Source of the DNA: Bog-159 sp963707465
GTDB lineage: Bacteria; Acidobacteriota; Terriglobia; Bryobacterales; Bryobacteraceae
Length of the DNA stretch: 64,000 bases
Direction: 5' to 3'
Assembly (NCBI GenBank): GCA_963707465.1
Contig: CAVPQK010000015.1
Coordinates: 186,001 to 250,000 of the forward strand
The first letter of the stretch is position 1, and the number at the start of each line of letters is the position of its first letter. Below are positions 26,199 to 36,744 of this stretch, one piece after another. Below the pieces are notes generated by a model, which saw only the letters and a program-made list of their open reading frames with translations, did no database searches and had not been told where the DNA came from. The translations under genes and the position numbers were made by a program.

Positions 26199-29100
26199 TC
26201 AATGAAAATTGTGCGACTCCGCCGCCGCGCCCGCAGCGAGCGCCGCCACCCGCCCCACCTTCACCGAAATCACGCCATCCTGATTCTGCAGCACGCCATC
26301 GATCATTAAAAACGGCTCGCCGACCACCACCAGCTTGTAGCGGTCGTAAGTGGCAGGCTCGATGATAGCGTTCATCACTCCCGTCTCGTCCTCCATGCTC
26401 AAAAACACGAAGCCTTTCGCCGTGCCGGGCCGCTGCCGCACGATCACCGATCCCGCAATGCGCACCAGCCGGCCATTCGGAACGCGTGCCAGATACGCCG
26501 CCGGAGTCACTCCCAGCGCCTGCATCTCCATCCGCCGGTAGGCCATCGGATGCCGGCCGATAGTGACTCCCGTGCCGCGGAAATCGGACGTCAGCCGTTC
26601 TTCGACAGTCATGCGCGCCAGCGGCGAAGCGCCCTCGGCCGCTTCCAATGGCTCCAATAACGGACCCACCGGCCGCACCGCGCGCTCCGCCATCCACAAT
26701 GCATCGCGCCGGTGGATTTGTTGCAGCGGATTCAGCGCGCCGACTTCGGCCAGCATTTTCATTTCGTCTTTGCGCAGCTCTGGGACACGGAGAGCCAGGT
26801 CGTCTACGCTGGTGAAGGGCCGGGCGGTCCGCGCGCGCACAATGGCTTCGGCTATGGGTTGGCGCATCCCGCGCACATAGCGGAATCCCAGGCGAAGGAC
26901 GAGTGAGGGGGAGAGTTCTAGCGTGCAGGGCCATTCTGATTTGGTCACGTCTACCGGCAGCACACGCAGACCGTGGCGTTGCGCATCCTTAATTAGAATC
27001 GACGGATGGTAGAACCCCATCGGCTGATTGTTCAGCAAAGCCGCCGTGAACGCCGCCAGGTAGTGGCACTTCAAATACGCGCTGGCATACGCGATCATGG
27101 CGAAGCTGGCCGCGTGCGACTCCGGAAATCCGTACAGCGCGAACGAGGTGATGGCCAGCACGATCTGGTCCTGCACCGCGCCGCGTATGCCGTTGCGGTG
27201 CATGCCCGCGCGCAGCTTGGTCTCGATCTCCTTCATGCGCTTTTCCGATCGCTTGAATCCCATGGCGCGCCGCAGTTCCTCCGCCTGCCCGCCGGTAAAT
27301 CCCGCCGCGATCATGGCGATGCGCAGCAACTGCTCCTGAAACAGCGGCACGCCCAGCGTCCGCCGCAGCACCGGCTCGAGCGATGGGTGCAGACAGTCGG
27401 CCTCCTCCCGTCCCTGCCGCCGCCGCAAATAAGGATGCACCATCTTGCCCACGATGGGCCCCGGCCGGATGATGGCCACCTGCACCACGACGTCGTAGAA
27501 GCGCACCGGCCGTAGCCGCGGCAGGCACGACATCTGCGCGCGGCTTTCCACCTGGAACATCCCGATGGTGTCCGCCTTCTGCAGCGCGCCATAAACCGCC
27601 GGATCGTCCGCCGGCAGATGCGCCAGATCCACCTCTTCGCCATACGATTCGCGGATGTGCCCCAGGCACTCCTCGATGGCCGCCAGCATTCCCAGCCCCA
27701 GCAGATCCACCTTGATGATGCCCAGATCCGCGCAATCTTCTTTATCCCACTGCACCACCACGCGGCCGGGCATGGTGGCGGGTTCCAGCGGCACGACGGA
27801 ATCCAGTTGGCCCTGGCAGATCACCATGCCGCCGGAATGCTGCCCCAGGTGCCGCGGCAGATCCTGCACGGCCTGGTACAGCTCCAGAAATTTGCGCACG
27901 CGCGGATTCTTCAGGTCCAGATCGGCGTCGCGGAAATGCCGCTCCGGCGTGTCGCTGGGGTCCTTCCATTCCCACGCCCGCACCAGGCTCGACAGACGAT
28001 CGAGCGTCACCATCTCGAAGCCCAGCGCCTTGCCCACCTCGCGCGCCGCCGATTTCCCGCGATAGGTGATCACGTTGGCCGTCATGGCCGCGCCCAGCTT
28101 GCCGTAGCGCTCGTACACATATTGGATGACGCGCTCGCGCTGGTCGCCGCTGGGCAGATCCAGGTCGATATCCGGCCACTCGCCGCGCTCCTCCGACAGG
28201 AAGCGCTCGAATAGCAGTTCCATAGCCACCGGGTCCACCGCCGTGATCCCCAGCGCATAACACACCGCGCTGTTGGCCGCCGAGCCGCGCCCTTGCGCCA
28301 GGATGCCGTGGTCCCTGCAGAAGTTCACGATGTCCCAAACGATCAGGAAATAACCGGCCAGCGACAGCTTTTCGATCAGCGCCAGCTCCCGCTCGATCTG
28401 CCGCCGCGCTTTATCGTGATACGGACGGTAGCACCGCCGCGCGCCTTCGTCCGCGCGCTGGCGCAGAAACGAAGCCATGGTCTCGCCTTCCGGCACGGGA
28501 TAGCGCGGAAATTCGTAGCCCAGGTCCGCCAGCGTAAATTCCAGGCGCGACGAAATCTCCGCGGTATGCGCGATGGCTTCCGGCAAGTCCGCGAACAGAC
28601 GCGCCATTTCCGCGCCGGACTTCACATAGCGCTCCGCATTGGGTGTGAGCAGCCGTCCGGCGGTTTTTAGCGTCACCTTTTCGCGCACGCAGGTGAGCAC
28701 GTCCAACACTTCCCGCTGCCGCGGCTGGGCGTAGCAAACGCCATTGGTAGCCACCAGCGGAATGCCCAGCCGGCGCGCCTTTTCCACGATAGCCTGGTTG
28801 CGGGCTTCTTCGTGGCGGTCCATATGCCGCTGCAATTCGGCATAGAGATGCCGATTGCCGAAAATGCCGGCCAGCGTCTCGTCGATATCCGGCGTGATGC
28901 AGATGAGCCCCTGCGCGACCTCCGCGATCTCTTCCAGCGCGGCGGCGCCCTCGCCTTTTTTTGCGCGCAATTTCATGCGCGTCACCAGGCGGCACAGGTT
29001 CCTATAACCCTCGCGGTTTTCGCATAGCAGCGGATAGCGCTTGCCATTGGTGCAGGTGATCTCCGAACCGATGTGCGCGCGCATTCCCGTCATTTTGGCC

Positions 29101-29264
29101 GCCATATGAAAGCGCGGCGCGCCGTACACGCCATCCCGGTCGAGCAGCGCCATAGCCGGAATGCCCAGATCGTTGCAAGCCGACACCAGATCCTCGGGCA
29201 CGGACGCGCCCTGCAAAAAGCTGAATGCCGAGCGGGCGTGGAGTTCGACGTAGGGTTTAGTCAT
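26199..29264 (-). CDS. dnaE2: Error-prone DNA polymerase III alpha subunit (ImuC/DnaE2)
   Basis: The protein has 1021 aa from ATG 29264, overlapping the imuB stop. It has the PHP domain start (YVELHARSAFSFLQGAS), the polymerase core with GRGSAANSAVCYALGIT, WPDIDLDLPSGDQRERV (catalytic Asp pair) and GHLGQHSGGMVICQ-type segments, and a C-terminal OB region. It is the translesion polymerase of the ImuA-ImuB-DnaE2 mutasome, normally induced by DNA damage. Gene order imuA-imuB-dnaE2 is complete. Confidence 0.95.
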   Translation of the reverse strand: MTKPYVELHARSAFSFLQGASVPEDLVSACNDLGIPAMALLDRDGVYGAPRFHMAAKMTGMRAHIGSEITCTNGKRYPLLCENREGYRNLCRLVTRMKLRAKKGEGAAALEEIAEVAQGLICITPDIDETLAGIFGNRHLYAELQRHMDRHEEARNQAIVEKARRLGIPLVATNGVCYAQPRQREVLDVLTCVREKVTLKTAGRLLTPNAERYVKSGAEMARLFADLPEAIAHTAEISSRLEFTLADLGYEFPRYPVPEGETMASFLRQRADEGARRCYRPYHDKARRQIERELALIEKLSLAGYFLIVWDIVNFCRDHGILAQGRGSAANSAVCYALGITAVDPVAMELLFERFLSEERGEWPDIDLDLPSGDQRERVIQYVYERYGKLGAAMTANVITYRGKSAAREVGKALGFEMVTLDRLSSLVRAWEWKDPSDTPERHFRDADLDLKNPRVRKFLELYQAVQDLPRHLGQHSGGMVICQGQLDSVVPLEPATMPGRVVVQWDKEDCADLGIIKVDLLGLGMLAAIEECLGHIRESYGEEVDLAHLPADDPAVYGALQKADTIGMFQVESRAQMSCLPRLRPVRFYDVVVQVAIIRPGPIVGKMVHPYLRRRQGREEADCLHPSLEPVLRRTLGVPLFQEQLLRIAMIAAGFTGGQAEELRRAMGFKRSEKRMKEIETKLRAGMHRNGIRGAVQDQIVLAITSFALYGFPESHAASFAMIAYASAYLKCHYLAAFTAALLNNQPMGFYHPSILIKDAQRHGLRVLPVDVTKSEWPCTLELSPSLVLRLGFRYVRGMRQPIAEAIVRARTARPFTSVDDLALRVPELRKDEMKMLAEVGALNPLQQIHRRDALWMAERAVRPVGPLLEPLEAAEGASPLARMTVEERLTSDFRGTGVTIGRHPMAYRRMEMQALGVTPAAYLARVPNGRLVRIAGSVIVRQRPGTAKGFVFLSMEDETGVMNAIIEPATYDRYKLVVVGEPFLMIDGVLQNQDGVISVKVGRVAALAAGAAAESHNFH

Positions 29265-30504
29265 AACTGCCCTCCACAAACCACCTTCCCTGCTCGCTAT
29301 AAATTCGGTAGAGCGCGCCGTCGCTCAAGGCAACATCCCACTCATCGCGCGCCCACGGATCGGCGGTCCACCAATCGCCGGATGTGCGCCAAGGCCCCGC
29401 GGCTGAAGTCACGTGCCCGCGCACTCCCTCCGCCTGCACATGCACCGGCTGCCCGGATGCCATCTGCACGCGGGCTGGGTGCGGGGGGCGGATCGCACGC
29501 ATAACCAGGGACGCGGCGACACGGCGACACGGCGACACGGCGAGCGGGCGCGCCAACATTTGGAATGCTCCGGGACGATGGGTGTCGAGCAGCATCGGGG
29601 ATCCCACATTAGACTCGCCTACCAGCGATTTCAGACGCGCCAGAGTAAGTTCCAGTTTTTCCGGCTCGGGCGATAGAGGAATGAAGAGACCGGTCTGCGC
29701 CGCGCGCGGCTTCGCCGGCGCCGTCTCCAGCCATACCTTCACCACCGGCGACGGCGGCGGATGCGCGGCCAGATCCAGATCGAGCAGCTTCAAAAATGCC
29801 TTGGTGTCCAGCATGGGCACGGGGAAGCGTAGCGCACGGGTATGCTCGCCCCGATTTTCCAGCTTCATCCGCAACCGCAATTCATTGGTGGCCAGACCGT
29901 GCGAAGCCAGGCGCGCGCGCAGGGCATGCAACAGTCCCGACAGCACGAACAGCAGCGGCTCCAGCAACTCCACCGGATATTCCAGTTCCGCCTCTTCTTC
30001 AAAATGGAGCGGCTCCGCAACCGGAACCAGCGGCCGGTCGCCGGCGCCGCGCGCCAGCTTGTGCAAGCGCAACCCTTCCGGGCCGAGCCGCTCCGCCAAG
30101 CCCAACTCGGGCAGCGCGGCTAGGTCGCGGAATCGCCGTATGCCCCAGCGCTCCAGCGTTTCCAGCATCTCGGGCGTAGGACCCAGCAACGTGAGCGGCA
30201 GGCTGCCCAGATATTTGGCTTCGTCGCCGTAGGGAATCACGCTCACGCCCGCAAACCCCCGGGCCGCATCCACCGCCGTATCCAGGTTCGCCGCGATGGC
30301 CACGCTGGCCTCGAAGCCCCGTTCCGACGCGCGGCGCGCCAGGGCCGCCGCGATTTGCTGCGGCAATCCGTGGATGCGCTCGAGGCCATCGGCATTGAGC
30401 GCAACGGTGTCCGCGGCGGTCTGCTCCACCAGCGGCGAAAATTCCTGCGCCAGCTTCAGCAGCTTTTCTGAATCGCCAGGCAAAGCGTGGATCGCCGCAA
30501 ACAT
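29257..30504 (-). CDS. imuB: ImuB, Y-family polymerase-like mutasome adaptor
   Basis: The protein has 415 aa. The Y-family fold is recognisable (VALNADGLERIHGLPQ, SVIPYGDEAKYLGSLPL, TLERWGIRRFRDLAALP), but the N-terminal catalytic acidic residues of true Y-family polymerases are absent, as is usual for ImuB. In known mutasomes ImuB links DnaE2 to the sliding clamp. A clamp-binding motif is not obvious here. It lies 6 bp after imuA. Confidence 0.9.
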   Translation of the reverse strand: MFAAIHALPGDSEKLLKLAQEFSPLVEQTAADTVALNADGLERIHGLPQQIAAALARRASERGFEASVAIAANLDTAVDAARGFAGVSVIPYGDEAKYLGSLPLTLLGPTPEMLETLERWGIRRFRDLAALPELGLAERLGPEGLRLHKLARGAGDRPLVPVAEPLHFEEEAELEYPVELLEPLLFVLSGLLHALRARLASHGLATNELRLRMKLENRGEHTRALRFPVPMLDTKAFLKLLDLDLAAHPPPSPVVKVWLETAPAKPRAAQTGLFIPLSPEPEKLELTLARLKSLVGESNVGSPMLLDTHRPGAFQMLARPLAVSPCRRVAASLVMRAIRPPHPARVQMASGQPVHVQAEGVRGHVTSAAGPWRTSGDWWTADPWARDEWDVALSDGALYRIYSEQGRWFVEGSYD

Positions 30505-30510
30505 AACGCC

Positions 30511-31155
30511 CTACCATCGCGAGTCGAAAGATGCGGCCATGGCCGGCACGGGCTTGCGGCGCTCCACGCGCACCCGGATGCCGCGCAGCAATCGCGAGCA
30601 ACCCGGCTGGCCCGGCCAAGCCGCCCGCTCGCGACGCATCTCCAGCGTGAGCGAGGCGCAGGTCTTGGCATGCGGCTGCTGCTCCACTACCAGCAACACC
30701 GTGGCCGTGTGCTCCACGGCACGGCGCAGGCGGAACCAGGAGGTCATCGAAATGCGCCGCGTGCTGGCGGCGGGCGTATCGGCCAGATCCATCACCACCA
30801 GGCCGAATCCTCCGCCCTGCACCAGCAGATCCGCGGCTTTCAGCGCGTGCTCGGCATTGCCGCCGCAGCGCACCCACAAGAGCCGCTCCAGCCGCACGCC
30901 GGCCGCCGCGGCCGATGCGGGATCGAATGCGTCGCTCGCATCCACCAGCGCGCATACGTTCTCGCGGCCGGTGGATTGCGCCATGGCCGACAGCATCAGG
31001 CTGGTCCGCCCCGAGGAGGCCGGCCCGAAGACTTCGGTCAAACACCCTTGCGGCAGGCCCCCGGCCATCGCATCCACCTCCGCCAGGCCGGTAGGACAGA
31101 CCTCCGGCCTGTCCATCTTGAATACGAAATCCCGGCCCAGCGCCACGGCAGCCAT
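30511..31155 (-). CDS. imuA: ImuA, RecA-like mutasome protein
   Basis: The protein has 214 aa, RecA-like with a degenerate P-loop GPASSGRTSLML and the Walker-B-like strand GLVVMDLAD. It is first gene of the imuA-imuB-dnaE2 operon. Its promoter and first codons are duplicated 2.5 kb away (33617-33743), where the copy is broken. No confident LexA box was found upstream. Confidence 0.88.
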   Translation of the reverse strand: MAAVALGRDFVFKMDRPEVCPTGLAEVDAMAGGLPQGCLTEVFGPASSGRTSLMLSAMAQSTGRENVCALVDASDAFDPASAAAAGVRLERLLWVRCGGNAEHALKAADLLVQGGGFGLVVMDLADTPAASTRRISMTSWFRLRRAVEHTATVLLVVEQQPHAKTCASLTLEMRRERAAWPGQPGCSRLLRGIRVRVERRKPVPAMAASFDSRW

Positions 31156-31218
31156 ATTCGCTTTTTGTTCGCCTGTACTCTAATTTTGCAGGATGCGGGA
31201 CCGGGTGTCAAGGCGGGG
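31081..31218. repeat. Direct repeat A: imuA 5' end and promoter, functional copy
   Basis: The first roughly 25 codons of imuA plus upstream sequence. It matches 33617-33743 in the same orientation over about 130 bp, with scattered substitutions and an about 11-bp deletion in the far copy. The two copies bracket a 2.4-kb block of accessory genes. Confidence 0.85.
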
Positions 31219-31298
31219 GATATTGGCATTAGAATAAGCTGTCGCAGCGCCGTTGTCGCATTAGGATGGCTGGCAGGCAATGCAGCCAATTTGTCCTA

Positions 31299-31327
31299 TT
31301 GCTGAATGATAAAATGTCTGCTATAAC
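31299..31327 (+). promoter_or_regulatory. Sigma70-like promoter for the HTH gene
   Basis: TTGCTG (31299-31304), a 17-bp spacer, then TATAAC (31322-31327). The expected transcript start falls at about 31334, right at the GTG/ATG start codons, so the mRNA is probably leaderless. Confidence 0.5.
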
Positions 31328-31336
31328 AGCGACGTG

Positions 31337-31795
31337 ATGTCCTCAGCGGAACTCTCCGGCCATCTTAAGCGCTTGTCACTTTCTGAGGCGGAAGCTGCCC
31401 GTCTTTTATCCGTCTCCCCTCGAAGCGTTCGGCGCTGGGCTGATGGCTCGACCGAAGTTCCTGGCCCCGTGGAGCAGGCTCTTCGGGCATGGCTTCAGCT
31501 TGAGGACCGGCACCTCGTTTGGAGGCCCGATGGCGTAGCGATCTGGGAAATAGACCAGATCGAGTTGTTCAGGGACCATGCCAAGGAGCTAATTGATCTG
31601 ATCCAAAAAGTGGAAAACCGTGGGGGGCCAGCCGCTCCGTGGAACGTTGATTTAGCGGCTCGAAGGGCGAACCTGGGGCCAATTGAAGTTAGTTTCCATG
31701 TACTTGCAAACGAGAACTTTTCGCCGTCTTGTTACACCAGAAAAGATTGTTCCCCTGACCTAAAGCGGGACTGGAGATTGCTTGAAGACGCCTAA
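31337..31795 (+). CDS. Helix-turn-helix protein in accessory block
   Basis: The protein has 152 aa from ATG 31337 (GTG 31334 is an alternative). The N-terminus has an HTH of the Cro/antitoxin type (LSLSEAEAARLLSVSPRSVRRW, here split before and after RLLSVS; then PVEQALRAWLQL). The remainder has no clear domain. A near-perfect promoter sits directly upstream without room for a ribosome binding site. It may be a regulator of the block; the target is unknown. Confidence 0.6.
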   Translation: MSSAELSGHLKRLSLSEAEAARLLSVSPRSVRRWADGSTEVPGPVEQALRAWLQLEDRHLVWRPDGVAIWEIDQIELFRDHAKELIDLIQKVENRGGPAAPWNVDLAARRANLGPIEVSFHVLANENFSPSCYTRKDCSPDLKRDWRLLEDA

Positions 31796-31797
31796 TT

Positions 31798-33182
31798 GGA
31801 AACCCGAGGGGACTTGAACAGTCAATTTCGGAGGGTATAGTCTCTGGCCTTCGAAACGAAGACGGAACGTTGTGGATTCAGCACACTGCGGTCATACTAC
31901 GGCATCCTTCGACCACATGAGCATTTGTGACGACAAAACCAACTCAAGATCGAAGGCAAGGACTTCGAGTTCTTCGGCCTGCCGACAAGGATTGTCCGCG
32001 TTGGCGAGCGCGTCTATGCCATGGATCTCGCCCGGAAGTAGCGGCGGGGCATTGATAGCCTCGCGAGGGGAGCTTGTAGGTATCAATTCCTGGTTCGTAC
32101 GGGAGTCTCAAGGGCTTAATTTCGCTGTTCCGGCTTCCACACTGGCCACTGCGTACTCACGCGCGCGGGCACTGCAGGGTTTTTTGAGATTCCCAGCATC
32201 GCCGCCGGTTCCCCAAGCCAAAGCCCCACCCCCGGCTGTGCAACCTCAGGACGGTTCTCGTTCCGTATCGCCTCCATCCGCAATGTCTGAGCCGCCAACC
32301 CCAAAGGCGGCGCAGCGCCCGGATGACGCGGTCTTGCGCAAGGCGCGGGAGTCCTCGGCCGCATTACTCGAAGGCCTGCCCGACTACGTTTGCCAGGAAC
32401 TTATGGCGCGCTACACGAGCAGTTCGGGCCTGAAGTCTTGGCAGCCTGGAGACGTAGTGTCCGCCGAACTCGTCCATGAGAACGGCCGAGAACGATACCG
32501 CAACTTGTCCATCAACGGCAAGCCGATTCAGAAGGGCATTGAGGAGCTGCCGGGGTCTTGGTTCACGAAAACACCTGGCACGGTGCTGGCGGACGCCTTC
32601 TCGCCTAACACGGCGGCGCATTTCGAGTACCGTAAGGAATCCAGATCAGGCGGGCGAGCCTCCTGGGTATACGACTTTTCTGTGGAACGCGAGCATTCTC
32701 ACTGGCGGATTATGGCGGCATCGCAGTCGATTACTCCCGCTTATCGGGGTTCCGTTTGGATCGACAAAGAAACCGCCGGCGTGCTGCGGATTGAGATGCA
32801 GGCGACGCACATGCCCGAAGGATTCCTGTTCGAGAAGGCGGAGTCCGCCATAGACTATGAGTTCGTGTGGTTTGGGGACAGGCAGTTCCTGGTGCCAGTA
32901 CACGGGGAGACCCTGAGCTGCGAGCGCGGGACGGGTAACTGTGAGCGTAACGCGGCAGACTTCCGGAACTATCACAAATATCCCAGCGATGCGGCCACCG
33001 GGCAGATTCCCGGACAGAATCCGCCGAATCCCGCACGGCTTGTCCGACAGGCAGACCCTGGAGGGGTCGTTCCGCACGATCAGCGCGGTGGCGAAGGCCC
33101 CGGTAGCCCGGCAGCGACAAGCCGCCCGGGATACTACGCGCGACCAAGAACGGTCAACGAGCTTTTGTGCAAGTGCGACTGA
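31798..33182 (+). pseudogene. Trypsin-like protease gene, rearranged
   Basis: Pieces of a trypsin/HtrA-like protein occur out of order. GNPRGLEQSISEGIVSGLRN and WIQHTA (31798-31890) come first, then IEGKDFEFFGLPTRIVRVG (about 31945-32015, another frame) which should precede it. The active-site part SPGSSGGALIASRGELVGIN follows, from about 32025 in the long frame running to 33182. The later part (from PDDAVLRKARESS) is a well-preserved domain with a lipoprotein-sorting-like look (GSVWIDKETAGVLRIEMQ). The tail after NYHKY is Pro/Gly-rich and probably shifted. The 436-aa frame starting at 31872 is therefore not an intact protein; catalytic His and Asp are missing. Confidence 0.6.
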
Positions 33183-33428
33183 AAGCGATGTGGCCGCGAG
33201 GCCGGCCGGCGGTTCCTGCGCGTCCATCGCCAGCCGCCCACCAACACCGACTATAAAAAAACCGGCGATGCTGGCTGGCGGACCTCTTAGACTGAGTCCC
33301 GAACGTACTCTACAGGTGCCAGGTAGGCAGAACGCCGAGGAACTGGGAAGAAGCTGGGCGAACCGAGGCCGCAAAGATTCCGCGCGTTTCCGGGCAGAAC
33401 GTCGAATAACAATATAGAGGATAAAGAA

Positions 33429-33602
33429 ATGCGTATATTGTCGGATCAACGAGATAAGATCGAGAGTTCACTGAGGCTCGTCGCCCAAGCGGAGCGTTTG
33501 GTCGTGGGGTCGGGTTTGCCAGCAGACACCCTGAGGATCGAACTAGGGGTTTCGCTATCTCAAACTAAAGCCATCCTTGAGAACTTCCTTGATCGGCGCT
33601 AA
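33429..33602 (+). CDS. Small ORF, 57 aa, unknown
   Basis: The ORF begins at ATG 33429 with GAGG 8-11 nt upstream. The product has a helical, charged composition (DQRDKIESSLRLVAQAERLV, ending KAILENFLDRR) that could be a small HTH or antitoxin-like protein. It sits between the broken protease and repeat copy B. No homology is recognised and coding is not certain. Confidence 0.35.
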   Translation: MRILSDQRDKIESSLRLVAQAERLVVGSGLPADTLRIELGVSLSQTKAILENFLDRR

Positions 33603-33616
33603 TTAAGGCCAGCGCC

Positions 33617-33743
33617 CGCCAGGCCGGTAGGTCAGACCTCCGGCCTGTCCATCTTGAATACGAAATCCCGGCCAACGTCCACATTCTTTCGTTCGCCTGT
33701 GCTCTAATTTTGCAGGATGCGCGGGCGGGTGTCAAGCGGGATT
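33617..33743. repeat. imuA: Direct repeat A', decayed copy of the imuA 5' end
   Basis: Minus-strand reading gives a start codon region and VGRDFVFKMDRPEV identical in sequence to ImuA, then TGA where imuA has TGT (Cys). The frame after that is lost. The imuA promoter sequence is retained. It marks the far border of the 31.2-33.6 kb block. Confidence 0.8.
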
Positions 33744-33748
33744 GACGA

Positions 33749-33768
33749 GGTAACCAAAAATGGTTACC
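33749..33768 (+). promoter_or_regulatory. Operator palindrome GGTAACC-N6-GGTTACC before hicA
   Basis: A perfect 7-bp inverted repeat lies between a TTGACG -35 candidate (33742-33747) and a TACCAT -10 candidate (33765-33770). This is the position expected for autorepression by the HicB antitoxin. The start codon follows at 33774. Confidence 0.55.
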
Positions 33769-33773
33769 ATCGA

Positions 33774-33956
33774 ATGGTGAAGGCGAGCGAGCTTAGACGC
33801 TGGCTGAAGAAACAGGGCTGCTCGTTCGTGGAAGAATCTCGACATACTCGAATCGTTCTCGGCGCAAAAATGTCGCGTATACCTCGTCATCCGGCGAAGG
33901 AAATCAAAACGGGCACATTGCAAAGCATTCCGAAAGATCTCGATTTGAAAATGTGA
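33774..33956 (+). CDS. hicA: HicA-family mRNA interferase toxin
   Basis: The protein has 60 aa, normal HicA size, in the double-stranded-RNA-binding-like fold: KASELRRWLKKQGCSFVEES, then RHTRIVLG carrying the conserved His, then HPAKEIKTGTLQSIPKDL. HicA cleaves mRNA until bound by HicB, encoded 8 bp downstream. It is preceded by a palindromic operator. Confidence 0.88.
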   Translation: MVKASELRRWLKKQGCSFVEESRHTRIVLGAKMSRIPRHPAKEIKTGTLQSIPKDLDLKM

Positions 33957-33964
33957 GAACTTAA

Positions 33965-34399
33965 ATGGAACCCTACCTGGCATTATTCGAACCCGACCAC
34001 AAGGCCGGCGGATACGTCGTCACGTTCCCGGATTTTGGCTACGGTGTGACACAGGGCGAAACCGATGCGGAAGCCATGGAGATGGCGCGAGATCTTTTGA
34101 TGCTTACGATCGGCGATTTCATTAGGGAATCCAGACCCCTACCCACCCCCGGGCGCCGCCGCGGCTCAAAGTTCCGGCCAGTGGCGTTGCCGGCCTTGCA
34201 AGCCGCGAAAGTCGATCTGTACAATACATTCCTGGAGTCGGGTCTGAAGAAGGCGGAACTAGCCCGTCGGATCGGCATTCCGAAGACCCACATCGAACGC
34301 TTGTTTTCTCTCCTGCACCACTCCCGCCTGAATCGGATCGAAGCGGCGTTTGCCGTGCTCGGCAAGCGTTTGCATGTCGAAGCACGGACCGCGGCTTGA
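33965..34399 (+). CDS. hicB: HicB-family antitoxin
   Basis: The protein has 144 aa. The N-terminal HicB domain (GGYVVTFPDFGYGVTQGETD) is followed by a C-terminal HTH (KKAELARRIGIPKTHIERLF), a two-domain antitoxin that both neutralises HicA and binds the operator. It pairs with the gene just upstream. Confidence 0.9.
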   Translation: MEPYLALFEPDHKAGGYVVTFPDFGYGVTQGETDAEAMEMARDLLMLTIGDFIRESRPLPTPGRRRGSKFRPVALPALQAAKVDLYNTFLESGLKKAELARRIGIPKTHIERLFSLLHHSRLNRIEAAFAVLGKRLHVEARTAA

Positions 34400-34447
34400 G
34401 TGTCGTCTGGCTGCAACGTCTTCCGGCGCCAGAGTTGATCCGGCATA

Positions 34448-34703
34448 ATGAGAGATGTGCGCAAGCAGATCCTTTCGCAGGTGCTTCAGGGCAATGCCGA
34501 CGCGAACATCCGGTTCGACGATTTACGATCCCTCCTGAGGGACCTTGGCTTCGCAGAGCGCATCAAGGGGAGCCACCACATTTACACTAAATCCGAGGTT
34601 GCCGAGATCTTGAACCTGCAGCCCCGCGGATGCCAAGCCGTACCAAGTCAAGCAAGTTCGGAATGTCATCGTTCGGTATAAACTAGGGGATAGAGCGGAA
34701 TGA
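34448..34703 (+). pseudogene. hicA: Second HicA-like toxin gene with +1 frameshift
   Basis: VRKQILSQVLQGNADANIRF and DDLRSLLRDLGFAERIKGSH, then HIYTKSEVAEILNLQPR, match a longer HicA type with its conserved His (GSHH). At about 34626-34632 the frame is lost. One base fewer restores DAKPYQVKQVRNVIVRYKLG to TGA at 34703, which overlaps the next ATG as ATGA. The span is 3n+1. As read, the product has a wrong tail and ends at 34681. Confidence 0.7.
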
Positions 34704-34909
34704 CCAAATACGAGATCATCCTGTACTGGAGCGATGAAGACCAGGCATTCATCGCGGAGATTCCCGAACTCTCGGGCTGCGCCGCCGATGGCGCCACCCG
34801 GCATGAAGCCCTCCAGAATGCGGAAATAGCAATAGCGGAATGGCTGGAGACGGCGCGCGAACTGGGCCGCCAGATCCCCGAACCAAAGGGCCGCCTGCTC
34901 TACGCGTGA
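34700..34909 (+). CDS. hicB: HicB-like antitoxin, short form
   Basis: The protein has 69 aa with a complete HicB core (YEIILYWSDEDQAFIAEIPE, LSGCAADGATRHEALQNAE) but no C-terminal DNA-binding domain. The ATGA overlap with the frameshifted hicA shows they were one operon. If the toxin is dead, this is an orphan antitoxin. Confidence 0.85.
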   Translation: MTKYEIILYWSDEDQAFIAEIPELSGCAADGATRHEALQNAEIAIAEWLETARELGRQIPEPKGRLLYA

Positions 34910-34918
34910 GCCGCGCCG

Positions 34919-36377
<1,459 letters not shown>

Positions 36378-36744
36378 AGGGTAATTTCTACATCATAGCG
36401 TAGCCGCGAGCCCGCTGCGTGAACCGGAGAAACCCTGACGGCTGAGGACATCGACATCGCTGCGGAGTCGCGACCAATAGGCAGCGGCTCCCCGAGCGGG
36501 ACAGTTAGAACAAAGGAGTTGGATCCTTGATTCTACGTCAGCGGGAGCCTGTAACCGCGCACGCACACGGACGTTTAGATGCTTCGTCGTTCGATAAAGG
36601 TACGGTTTATAGAATATCGAACCAGCGATAGAGGCACATATTCGACAAATATTCATCTGGAAATTCTTCCCTTGACGCAAATTGAGTTTCCGTGGTAATT
36701 TGCCTTTGGCGTCTAGTTTTAGTCTGTAGAAAGGCGGGCCTCGA
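36378..36744. other. Intergenic region between guaB and the small cysteine-rich gene
   Basis: 367 bp. The first 40 bp belong to repeat B. The rest holds no credible ORF; composition becomes AT-rich toward 36640-36720, where the promoter at 36672-36701 lies. Confidence 0.6.
36672..36701 (+). promoter_or_regulatory. Sigma70-like promoter for the small cysteine-rich peptide gene
   Basis: TTGACG (36672-36677), 18-bp spacer, TAATTT (36696-36701), about 43 bp before the GTG start at 36745. It is one of the few clear promoters in the window. Confidence 0.5.

Noticed and set aside
31156..31220. LexA box before imuA
   Set aside because: GTTC-like words are present, but spacing fits none of the known LexA motifs.
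33617..33743. TGA in the imuA relic as a selenocysteine codon
   Set aside because: It replaces a Cys codon, but the frame has no protein beyond it and the gene is a fragment.
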